From assembly GCA_945947045.1 (NCBI GenBank), contig CAMEXG010000064.1:1-10380 (forward strand): a stretch of DNA of 10,380 nt, given 5' to 3'. Shown here piece after piece: positions 6,394 through 10,380 of this stretch (position 1 is its first letter; every line of letters begins with the position of its first letter). The DNA is from an uncultured Spirochaetales bacterium (GTDB lineage: Bacteria > Spirochaetota > Spirochaetia > Sphaerochaetales > Sphaerochaetaceae). The position numbers were made by a program, and so were the translations under genes. The notes beneath the pieces were generated by a model that saw only the letters and a list, made by a program, of their open reading frames with translations, made no database searches and was not told the DNA's origin.

Positions 6394-6416
6394 TCCTACA
6401 CGTTGAAAGTGTAGGA
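6394..6416. repeat. Perfect 8-bp stem-loop
   Basis: TCCTACAC (6394-6401) and GTGTAGGA (6409-6416) enclose the 7-base loop GTTGAAA. There is no T run on either side. Its position beyond the 3' end of the TnpA remnant would suit a subterminal hairpin of the right end of an IS200/IS605 element. Confidence 0.5.
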
Positions 6417-6488
6417 GCATAATAAAATTACATGTTTTTGGTATACTTTCCCATGATAGATGATTCCTTAGAGTCTCATTCTATTTAG

Positions 6489-6518
6489 AAGCCCGCAGAA
6501 ATACGTATCTACGGGCTT
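6489..6518. repeat. Stem-loop at the 3' end of the TnpA remnant
   Basis: AAGCCCG (6489-6495) pairs with CGGGCTT (6512-6518); inside, AGA pairs with TCT after one mismatch. It overlaps the last codons of the TnpA remnant's frame. It may be a bidirectional terminator or part of an element end. Confidence 0.5.
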
Positions 6519-6759
6519 TGCTTCTTGATGGCTGGGGTTATTTCCAGAATATTGAGTTATTTAACAGCCCCTTTGTCCGTTCCAACCTTTATAAATCTTA
6601 TCCTGTTCCACCTCAACTCTATTCATTCACATATTTGCCGTATACAACCATTCACCTCTTTTGTTATAGTAAGCGACAGTACTTCGTGGGTGAAACAAAA
6701 TGGTACAGTAACATCGAGACATTGTGAGAACGATGTATATATGAACTATCATTATCCAT
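6509..6759 (-). pseudogene. tnpA: IS200/IS605-family TnpA (Y1 transposase), decayed
   Basis: The intact start is ATG at 6759 with GAAGGAGG six bases upstream. The first 29 residues read MDNDSSYIHRSHNVSMLLYH then FVSPTKYCR, clearly the family opening (HRSHNVSxLLYHxVxPxKYRR). A frameshift follows. A neighbouring frame continues ITKEVNGCIRQICE, stop, IELRWNRIRFIKVGTDKGAV, stop, LNILEITPA, matching the expected EVD...VC.EI......F.EIGTDKDHVHFL..S.P. The HUH pair (His-x-His in GTDKDHVHF) has been lost, reading GTDKGAVK. The catalytic tyrosine region, about 60 further residues, is absent. The gene is dead by frameshift, two stops, active-site loss and truncation. In life it would cut single-stranded DNA at hairpin ends in peel-and-paste transposition. 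Confidence 0.8.
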
Positions 6760-6797
6760 CCGAGGCCTCCTTCGTTATACTAACCTCAGGAGCATCA

Positions 6798-6811
6798 CGG
6801 GGTAAGCCCCG
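6798..6811. repeat. GC-rich stem-loop upstream of tnpA remnant
   Basis: CGGGG and CCCCG (6798-6802 / 6807-6811) form a 5-bp stem with loop TAAG, flanked by GCATC on both sides. It lies 39 bases upstream of the remnant's start. Hairpins here in IS200/IS605 elements form the left end or block tnpA translation, so it may be a surviving element end. Confidence 0.5.
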
Positions 6812-6850
6812 GGTATTTGCATCCCATCGCTTATGCTACTGCACATTACG

Positions 6851-6862
6851 TCGCTTAAGCGA
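6851..6862. repeat. 12-bp perfect palindrome
   Basis: TCGCTTAAGCGA is self-complementary without a loop. It is a candidate operator-like site or part of an element end. No regulator is nearby. Confidence 0.5.
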
Positions 6863-6886
6863 AAAAATGGCCTACATGTCTCCGAG

Positions 6887-6910
6887 TAATTCTCTGTATA
6901 CAAAGAATTA
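6887..6910. repeat. 24-bp near-perfect palindrome
   Basis: TAATTCT and AGAATTA flank TGTATACA, itself a palindrome. Only one base pair (C6894 opposite A6903) breaks full symmetry over 24 bases. It lies in non-coding DNA between two transposase remnants. Confidence 0.6.
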
Positions 6911-6990
6911 ACAATAGATTTGCACGCCGCTTATGATTACTTAAATTACACCGTTTCAGGGGGGATGGATGGATTACCTATACACACTCG

Positions 6991-7134
6991 ACAGGCAATA
7001 TGCTTAACGGCACTATCTGCGACCCTTCTCTACTTGCAAACATAGTCTACAACAAGTATTCACTGGGGATTCAACTCTACAGGTAGCAAGGTCTTTTCGC
7101 GGATTCGGGACTCTTATTTTGTACCACCGCAGTC
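6991..7134 (+). pseudogene. IS66-family transposase fragment (tentative)
   Basis: The frame reads TGNMLNGTICDPSLLANI then VYNKYSLGIQLYR, a TAG stop at 7084-7086, QGLFADSGLLFCTTAV. IS66 TnpC proteins carry here a segment of the type SIA-P-S-L-L-A-x-I-x-x-x-K-Y-x-x-G-x-P-L-Y-R-Q-E, followed by F-x-x-x-G-L-x-L-S/C-R-T-T. The stop stands where that Gln is expected (CAG to TAG is one base). Only about 48 codons are recognisable out of about 500. Neither the zinc-finger part upstream nor the catalytic core downstream was found. The pattern match was made from memory, so another transposase family cannot be excluded. Confidence 0.5.
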
Positions 7135-7197
7135 CCTCCTTTCAATGGAACATACTATCTCTCACCATCAATTTTTTAACACAAATACAGCCTAATG

Positions 7198-7878
7198 CTA
7201 TTGCCAATTCAAAACATCAAACTCAAGTTGAGTGCAATTTAAGTTATTTTGCTTAATTATGGCGTCTATATCGGAATAGATGTCTCTCAAATCTTCAATT
7301 CGTTCAATTTTTGACCAAGAAGTAGGCTTTACTAGCCCCTTCAGATTCTCTGGCTTTCCACTCTCTGACTGTTTTTCTAGTGCTTTTTCTTTTATGATAT
7401 TATCAATTGGACAATAACAATAATCAAAATTGAAATCAATTAGATCAGAACAATAGAAGTATTTCATAGCCATAGAAATCCATTTTTGAGCATGCCCAAG
7501 AGTTAAACATCTTGATGCTGCTACATCACAGGAAGAAGAAATCTTGTTATTGAATCTTTTTGTTAGCTCTTCGCATGTATCTTCAAACCATTTTTTGTAT
7601 GATTCTTGTGTCAAATCTGATTTATTAAAAATACTTTTTATCTGTTCGAATAAACAAGAATATACTTCTGCTTTTGCAGCTTGCTTTACTTTATTGCAAA
7701 CACTTCCCAATCCCCTTGATGTTCTGTAAATTGATGTTTTTGTTGGCACTATTCTTATAACACGACGAATCATATCGTCCTTTGTTTCGTTTGGCAAATT
7801 AAAAAACACATTCCTTTTACCCAGCATTTCTATGAATTCTTTTTTCTTTTGCTCCAATTGTTTTTCTTTGTCATCCAT
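7198..7878 (-). CDS. Uncharacterised AT-rich orphan protein
   Basis: A 226-residue soluble protein, start ATG 7878 with AGGAGGT six bases upstream. It opens with a charged helix (MDDKEKQLEQKKKEF) and has no signal peptide or membrane segment. A central segment, TLGHAQKWISMAMKYFY (about 128-144), is followed by CPIDNII (about 159-165) and the ending LEFDVLNWQ. I recall small uncharacterised proteins with GxAQKWINMxxKYLY, then h-x-P-I-D-x-I-I, then WSK and a W-rich end, scattered in mobile regions of Firmicutes and Bacteroidetes. The resemblance is from memory and their function is unknown to me. Its base composition is visibly more AT-rich than fusA or the sigma gene. With transposase wreckage downstream, this suggests horizontal acquisition. 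It is a single-gene unit with its own promoter. Confidence 0.8.
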   Translation of the reverse strand: MDDKEKQLEQKKKEFIEMLGKRNVFFNLPNETKDDMIRRVIRIVPTKTSIYRTSRGLGSVCNKVKQAAKAEVYSCLFEQIKSIFNKSDLTQESYKKWFEDTCEELTKRFNNKISSSCDVAASRCLTLGHAQKWISMAMKYFYCSDLIDFNFDYCYCPIDNIIKEKALEKQSESGKPENLKGLVKPTSWSKIERIEDLRDIYSDIDAIIKQNNLNCTQLEFDVLNWQ

Positions 7879-7914
7879 CTGGACACCTCCTAAACAGTAT
7901 TTACTATCCTTATA

Positions 7915-7923
7915 TTTATAGCA
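7915..7923 (-). promoter_or_regulatory. Extended -10 promoter of the orphan gene
   Basis: The minus strand reads TGCTATAAA, an extended -10 (TGnTATAAT-like), 37 bases upstream of the ATG. No convincing -35 is seen, as is usual for extended -10 promoters. Confidence 0.45.
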
Positions 7924-8019
7924 TGAAATTTATACGTCTCTAATTATTTGAAATAGTTGTAAAACATTTGCCTTCAAGCAAACATGAAAGTATCATCGTT
8001 CATCGAAATGACCTTTTTG

Positions 8020-8069
8020 TTTAATCCCCCTACCGCGTAATTGCGGCAAGAGGATAGATTCGGATTAAA
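8020..8069 (-). terminator. Long composite hairpin after the sigma factor gene
   Basis: TTTAATCC (8020-8027) pairs with GGATTAAA (8062-8069). Inside, CCGC and GCGG (8033-8036 / 8043-8046) pair around GTAATT, with further partial pairing between. It begins 3 bases past the sigma gene stop. There is no T run, so if it terminates it is atypical. It could also protect the 3' end. Confidence 0.55.
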
Positions 8070-8072
8070 TAA

Positions 8073-8831
8073 TTATGATGCCCAGGCAGCCATCAAGGAA
8101 CGGAGCTTGTTTTGGATTACTTTCTTCCTGTAGTTTATTGTCTTCTCTGAAATATTGAGTTTCCGAGCAAGCTCTCTGCTCGACAGTACTTCGTTGCCGA
8201 AGAGACCATAGGCTCTGGTAATAAGGAATCTTTCCTCCTCTGGAAGAGAAAGGATGCTTTTTTTAAGAAGCGAAAGCTCTTCATTTTCCATGACTTCCTC
8301 CTCCGTGTCACTTTCCATTGGGATCATATCAATAAGACTAATATCTTGATCATCAGACGTCGGAGCATCGAGCGATATGCAGTCTTTGGCTTTCTTTGCC
8401 CAGATTACAGTTGAAAGAGTCTTATCGGAAGATATGCCTGAGTATTTCTTGATATTCTCCCTGCTCATATCGATACCCTGCTCTGTAATGGTTTTTATGG
8501 CGCCATCCAGTTTCTTTATCTCGTCAAGTTTGATAGTCCCTAGTTTAATCAAGCTCTGTTTGTTTCTAATGAAGTCAAGGATCCTTTGTCTGACTGCATA
8601 GGAAGAATAGGACGCAAAGGCTCCTGAGTCTGAATCGTATTTATCAAGGCAATTGAAGAGTGCGATATAGGCTTCGGAGATGTAGTCGTCTTTGTAAGCT
8701 TTATTATCCCCCGTAGTATACTTCGATACGACACGGTCTATAATTGCATTCGAGTTCTTGAGAAGCAAAGGGAAATAGCTTTTGTCCTTCTTTGCCATCA
8801 TTGCGAGTTTGTCGAGTTCAAATCTGTCCAT
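8073..8831 (-). CDS. Sigma-70 family RNA polymerase sigma factor (regions 2-3-4)
   Basis: A 252-residue sigma factor of alternative (group 3, RpoH/SigB/FliA-like) size, directing core RNA polymerase to a promoter set. Region 2 is about residues 22-98, with DDYISEAYIALFNCLDKYD for core binding and FASYSSYAVRQRILDFIRNK for -10 recognition. Region 3 is about 105-152. Region 4 is about 185-247, with the helix-turn-helix SSRELARKLNISEKTINYRK at 217-236. There is no region 1.1. The start at ATG 8831 has GGAGG at 8837-8841, five bases away. A longer reading from a TTG at 9035 is rejected: it has no ribosome binding site and overlaps the upstream gene. The Shine-Dalgarno can pair in a hairpin (separate entry), suggesting translational control. 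The YD-repeat gene lies 148 bp upstream on the same strand. The regulon and inducing signal are unknown. Confidence 0.9.
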   Translation of the reverse strand: MDRFELDKLAMMAKKDKSYFPLLLKNSNAIIDRVVSKYTTGDNKAYKDDYISEAYIALFNCLDKYDSDSGAFASYSSYAVRQRILDFIRNKQSLIKLGTIKLDEIKKLDGAIKTITEQGIDMSRENIKKYSGISSDKTLSTVIWAKKAKDCISLDAPTSDDQDISLIDMIPMESDTEEEVMENEELSLLKKSILSLPEEERFLITRAYGLFGNEVLSSRELARKLNISEKTINYRKKVIQNKLRSLMAAWAS

Positions 8832-8915
8832 TTTCTCCTCCTTCGGAGACGCCATGCACGGCGTTTTGTCGAGAGCGACATCTTGCATTCTTTTGTTTCT
8901 AGAGAAGCAAGAAAC
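8832..8915 (-). promoter_or_regulatory. Structured leader of the sigma factor gene, SD-sequestering hairpin
   Basis: In minus-strand order: GTTTCT/AGAAAC (8915-8895), TGTCG/CGACA with a 4-base loop (8880-8867), ACGCC/GGCGT (8864-8849), then TCTCC GAA GGAGG (8849-8837). This last hairpin is 5 bp (one G:U) with a 3-base loop, and its 3' arm is the entire Shine-Dalgarno. The last two hairpins share their boundary bases and would compete. It could be a thermosensor-like or other translational switch (inference). Confidence 0.45.
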
Positions 8916-8979
8916 CATCAGCATGAAATCTTTGAAGGCAGAAAGCAAAACTGTGTTTAATGGAAGACTTAATTCCTTT

Positions 8980-9303
8980 TTATTCTTTTTGGGCTTTGTA
9001 AAGGGTTTTTCTCCAGCTCTTGTCGCCTGGTTCAATCATCCTTTCACTTCCTTCTGGGTCTATGATTCGGATCAGGTTTTCGTCCTTATCGAATTCGAAG
9101 GTTCTTTTATTGGGGTGGATGCTGACAGTATGAACTACATTGTCGTCGGAGTCATATTCAAGCATCACCTCGTAGCCATATGAATCTCTTTCATGTATCA
9201 GATTCCCTTTTTCGTCATATTCAAACCAAGTCTCGAAACCATAATTGTCTCGCGTGTATATGACCTGGCCATTCTCATCATGTTTGATATCTATTAATTC
9301 CAT
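8980..9303 (-). CDS. Small YD/RHS-repeat-like protein
   Basis: A 107-residue protein made almost wholly of ~22-residue YD-type repeats: DNYGFETWFEYDEKGNLIHE, then DSYGYEVMLEYDSDDNVVHT, then a weaker RTFEFDKDENLIRI. This beta-rich repeat is known from RHS/YD proteins and occurs as small stand-alone proteins in spirochaetes (from memory). There is no signal peptide, so it is probably cytosolic. The start ATG 9303 is chosen because AGGAGG sits 4-5 bases upstream. The frame stays open to an ATG at 9453, but that start lacks a good ribosome binding site and the extra 50 codons fall on a long inverted repeat. It precedes the sigma factor gene on the same strand and could be co-transcribed, making it a candidate partner or regulator of the sigma factor. 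That role is inference from position alone. Confidence 0.75.
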   Translation of the reverse strand: MELIDIKHDENGQVIYTRDNYGFETWFEYDEKGNLIHERDSYGYEVMLEYDSDDNVVHTVSIHPNKRTFEFDKDENLIRIIDPEGSERMIEPGDKSWRKTLYKAQKE

Positions 9304-9340
9304 AATTCCTCCTATAGATAGTGTTTCTTTGAACCGGATT

Positions 9341-9450
9341 TCTGCCTTGGAAAAGGCATATGGAAGGTGAACTCTCTTATTTGAATCCTTTTTTATTAAT
9401 TCAAATACACTCTTCAGCTCCACCTTTACCGTTTGTGCTTCCAAGGCAGA
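9341..9450. repeat. Nested ~110-base inverted repeat upstream of the YD gene
   Basis: Four colinear pairings: TCTGCCTTGGAA 9341-9352 with 9439-9450 (12 bp, perfect); 9356-9360 with 9434-9438 (5 bp, one G:U); 9363-9369 with 9421-9427 (7 bp, one G:U); and TATTTGAAT 9378-9386 with 9399-9407 (9 bp, perfect). About 33 pairs fold into one long imperfect hairpin. It is either a structured 5' leader of the YD gene or a decayed miniature palindromic element. Confidence 0.6.
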
Positions 9451-9503
9451 CATCTTTGCCTATTAATTCTTATCCTCCGCTAAAACTAAAAATCGAAAGA
9501 AAC

Positions 9504-9549
9504 AGTTTGCTTTGTGGCCTTCAGGGGCGCATATATGAAGCAAACTTTT
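9504..9549. terminator. Strong hairpin with flanking A/T runs
   Basis: AGTTTGCTT (9504-9512) and AAGCAAACT (9538-9546) pair perfectly. Wobble pairs extend the stem inward by about three, and on the plus strand TTTT (9546-9549) follows. It could be a plus-strand terminator, though no plus-strand gene leads into it, or a leader hairpin on the minus strand. Confidence 0.5.
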
Positions 9550-9660
9550 AAAAGTGTTAAAATTAGTCTGTGTATTTTTATGTATTTTTTTATAGTTTTT
9601 ATATATTTTATATTTTTAGTGTAACTATTTTGTAAGTCATTAATATATAAATATTTATTT
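9541..9660. other. Extremely AT-rich non-coding tract
   Basis: About 120 bases with very few G or C and long T/A runs, lacking any frame worth calling. It may carry the promoter of the YD/sigma unit on the minus strand: TTACAA, 17 bases, TATAAA can be read there, but such matches are cheap in this composition. Nothing else is seen between 9454 and 9760 apart from the listed hairpins. Confidence 0.6.
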
Positions 9661-9686
9661 TGGGTAATGACACATCATTGATTGAG

Positions 9687-9729
9687 AAAAAACACAAAAA
9701 AGATCGTCTTTCCACCTGAAAAATGGTGG
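9687..9729 (-). terminator. Terminator after the small membrane-protein genes
   Basis: On the minus strand, CCACC/GGTGG (9729-9712, 5 bp, 8-base loop) is followed at once by AAAGA-CGA-TCTTT (9711-9699) and then T-rich sequence (TTTGTGTTTTTT). It lies 32 bases past the second gene's stop. The second stem is weak in itself. Confidence 0.5.
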
Positions 9730-9760
9730 CAAATAGAGAGGATAGAACAAAATTTTTCAA

Positions 9761-9958
9761 CTATTTTTTCTGTATTTTAATTCTTTCCTTGAATAATTGG
9801 AGTACAACAGTCATTAGAGACAATTCCTCTTCGAAAGAGCTGTATCGTCTCAATTGTTCCTTGTATTCCCTCCCCTTTTTGCTCACATAATTCATAGTTA
9901 AAGACAAGACGATATTGAAAGAAGAGAGAAAAATAGAGAAGAAGACAAACACAATCAT
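9761..9958 (-). CDS. Small single-span membrane protein (second of pair)
   Basis: A 65-residue product with one hydrophobic N-terminal segment (MIVFVFFSIFLSSFNIVLSL, residues 1-20), then a charged, helical tail (NYVSKKGREYKEQLRRYSSF... KERIKIQKK). The start ATG overlaps the stop of the gene at 9955-10140 as ATGA, so translational coupling would explain the lack of its own strong ribosome binding site. The layout, one membrane helix then a basic/acidic cytosolic helix, parallels its neighbour and suggests the two may pair in the membrane. No family is recognised. A different frame at 9777-9968 gives a cysteine-rich hydrophobic reading without a good start and is discarded. Confidence 0.55.
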   Translation of the reverse strand: MIVFVFFSIFLSSFNIVLSLTMNYVSKKGREYKEQLRRYSSFEEELSLMTVVLQLFKERIKIQKK

Positions 9959-10140
9959 CTTTCTTCATCCCTACTGGAGATGATGCTGATCACTTCATCG
10001 CGCTCCCGCCTGAAATCATCAAGCATACTCTTGAGCTCTCTTCTCTTTGTTTCTATTGATCTTCTTCTGAATAGAAAGAGTGAAAACATTGCATTTGTGA
10101 TAAACAAGACTACTGTAAGTATATATAGAGAAATCATCAT
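9955..10140 (-). CDS. Small single-span membrane protein with coiled-coil tail (first of pair)
   Basis: A 61-residue product. Residues 3-24 are hydrophobic (SLYILTVVLFITNAMFSLFLF), followed by RRR, which by the positive-inside rule puts the C-terminus in the cytosol. Residues 28-61 are a dense charged helix (SIETKRRELKSMLDDFRRER...) able to form a coiled coil. AGAGGAG lies about 6 bases before the first ATG (10140), and a second ATG follows directly, so either may be used. It overlaps the next gene by ATGA. The architecture is like many small bacterial membrane regulators or phage-type accessory proteins, but nothing identifies which. Translation is likely from the ribosome binding site and composition; the function is unknown. 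Confidence 0.6.
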   Translation of the reverse strand: MMISLYILTVVLFITNAMFSLFLFRRRSIETKRRELKSMLDDFRRERDEVISIISSRDEER

Positions 10141-10195
10141 CCACCTCTCCTCTAATATACATATAGTCTGAAAGACAGGGATTTAGAAAAATCGG

Positions 10196-10219
10196 TGGAA
10201 AAGGATAAAAGATTTTCCA
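10196..10219. repeat. 7-bp perfect stem-loop
   Basis: TGGAAAA (10196-10202) and TTTTCCA (10213-10219) flank a 10-base purine/A-rich loop. It lies 56 bases upstream of the small membrane-protein operon and may be an operator or leader structure. Confidence 0.4.
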
Positions 10220-10225
10220 GGGTTT

Positions 10226-10379
10226 TCAAAAAAATGGCGCCACTGAGGTAGACAATGAAAAACCCAGCGTCTCAGAGAGATAAGCTGGGTAGAAATATCT
10301 TTTCCTAAAGGTAGATCCTTCATTATTATCAGATGGTTGAGCCCTTACCTTTGTTAGCGACCATGAAAATCTACCCTTT
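10226..10379 (-). pseudogene. C-terminal fragment, perhaps formylglycine-generating-enzyme-like (partial)
   Basis: One minus-strand frame is open from the window edge to a TGA at 10226-10228, giving about 50 residues: KGRFSWSLTKVRAQ... RKRYFYPAYLSETLGFSLST then SVAPFF. The spacing G-x-x-S-W, R, then R-x-x-x-x-P-x-x-x-x-x-x-L-G-F-x-L-S recalls the ending of FGE/SUMF1 (PvdO-like) domains, where GGSW...CR...R...GFRL closes the fold. The usual Arg in GFR is Ser here. The 5' part is outside the window, and a hairpin with a minus-strand T run sits inside the frame. This may therefore be a decayed tail or a chance frame. Confidence 0.3.
10258..10290 (-). terminator. Terminator-like hairpin near the window end
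   Basis: ACCCAGC (10262-10268) pairs with GCTGGGT (10284-10290), with an inner TCTC/GAGA stem. Read on the minus strand it is followed by five T. It would end transcription entering from beyond the window. It lies within the open frame 10226-10379, so one of the two readings is probably wrong. Confidence 0.45.
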
Positions 10380-10380
10380 T

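Noticed and set aside
6518..6911. Plus-strand frames of 69 and 128 residues
   Set aside because: They lie antisense to the IS200-type remnant, have no ribosome binding site, and show no family features.
8832..9035. 68-residue N-terminal extension of the sigma factor from TTG 9035
   Set aside because: No Shine-Dalgarno, overlap with the YD gene, no sigma-family similarity, while ATG 8831 has a perfect site.
9304..9453. 50-residue N-terminal extension of the YD protein
   Set aside because: Weak start site and coincides with the long nested inverted repeat; ATG 9303 has AGGAGG directly upstream. Not fully excluded.
9777..9968. Cysteine-rich hydrophobic frame MKKDDCVCLLLYF...
   Set aside because: It overlaps the membrane-protein gene in another frame and lacks a ribosome binding site. 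The ATGA-coupled frame has better charge distribution.
10310..10375. tRNA-like 7-bp closing stem (GGTAGAT/ATCTACC) around 66 bases
   Set aside because: No T-arm consensus, no D-arm and no plausible anticodon stem; probably a chance inverted repeat.

Overview
The window looks like a stretch of a low-to-moderate GC spirochaete chromosome (Spirochaetota, Treponema/Sphaerochaeta-like by inference). The main evidence is the elongation factor G at 2145-4259. Its first 140 residues match the spirochaete EF-G1 / mitochondrial EFG1 type (CNKIHAIHEVRGKDGVGATM, then LCSVGGVQSQSITVDRQMKRY). A lipoprotein and a small YD-repeat protein fit the same picture. No rRNA, tRNA or CRISPR array was seen.

Layout. 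(1) 1-1322, plus strand, accessory DNA: two tandem copies of a small coiled-coil plus helix-turn-helix-like gene (the first cut by the window edge), a terminator, then the C-terminal remnant of an ATPase/nuclease-type protein whose N-terminal ATPase half is gone. (2) 1324-4368, minus strand, housekeeping: fusA (EF-G) with a clear promoter, followed by a P-loop ATPase of RecA/DnaB/KaiC-like type and a terminator. (3) 4452-6268, plus strand: a compact operon of a HIT-family hydrolase, an overlapping lipoprotein of unknown function and a thioredoxin, closed by a textbook terminator. (4) 6270-7190: almost 1 kb with no intact gene, holding wreckage of mobile elements: a minus-strand IS200/IS605 TnpA remnant with its ribosome binding site intact, and a plus-strand fragment resembling an IS66 transposase, among several hairpins and palindromes. 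(5) 7198-7923: an AT-rich orphan gene on the minus strand. (6) 8020-9303, minus strand: a YD-repeat mini-protein followed by a sigma-70 family factor whose Shine-Dalgarno sequence can be fully paired in a small hairpin. A roughly 110-base nested inverted repeat lies just upstream of the YD gene. (7) 9454-9760: AT-rich non-coding DNA. (8) 9761-10140, minus strand: two overlapping genes for small single-span membrane proteins. (9) 10141-10380: hairpins and a short open frame running in from beyond the window, possibly the tail of a formylglycine-generating-enzyme-like protein.

How the genes may work together. Block 2 is translation plus an uncharacterised ATPase. Block 3 couples nucleotide hydrolysis, an envelope lipoprotein and disulfide reduction by co-transcription and overlap, but no shared pathway is evident. 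The most unusual material is the sigma factor / YD-protein unit with its structured leaders, the tandem coiled-coil genes and the small membrane-protein pair. None of these amounts to a proven new system. All calls come from reading the sequence alone; no database search was run.
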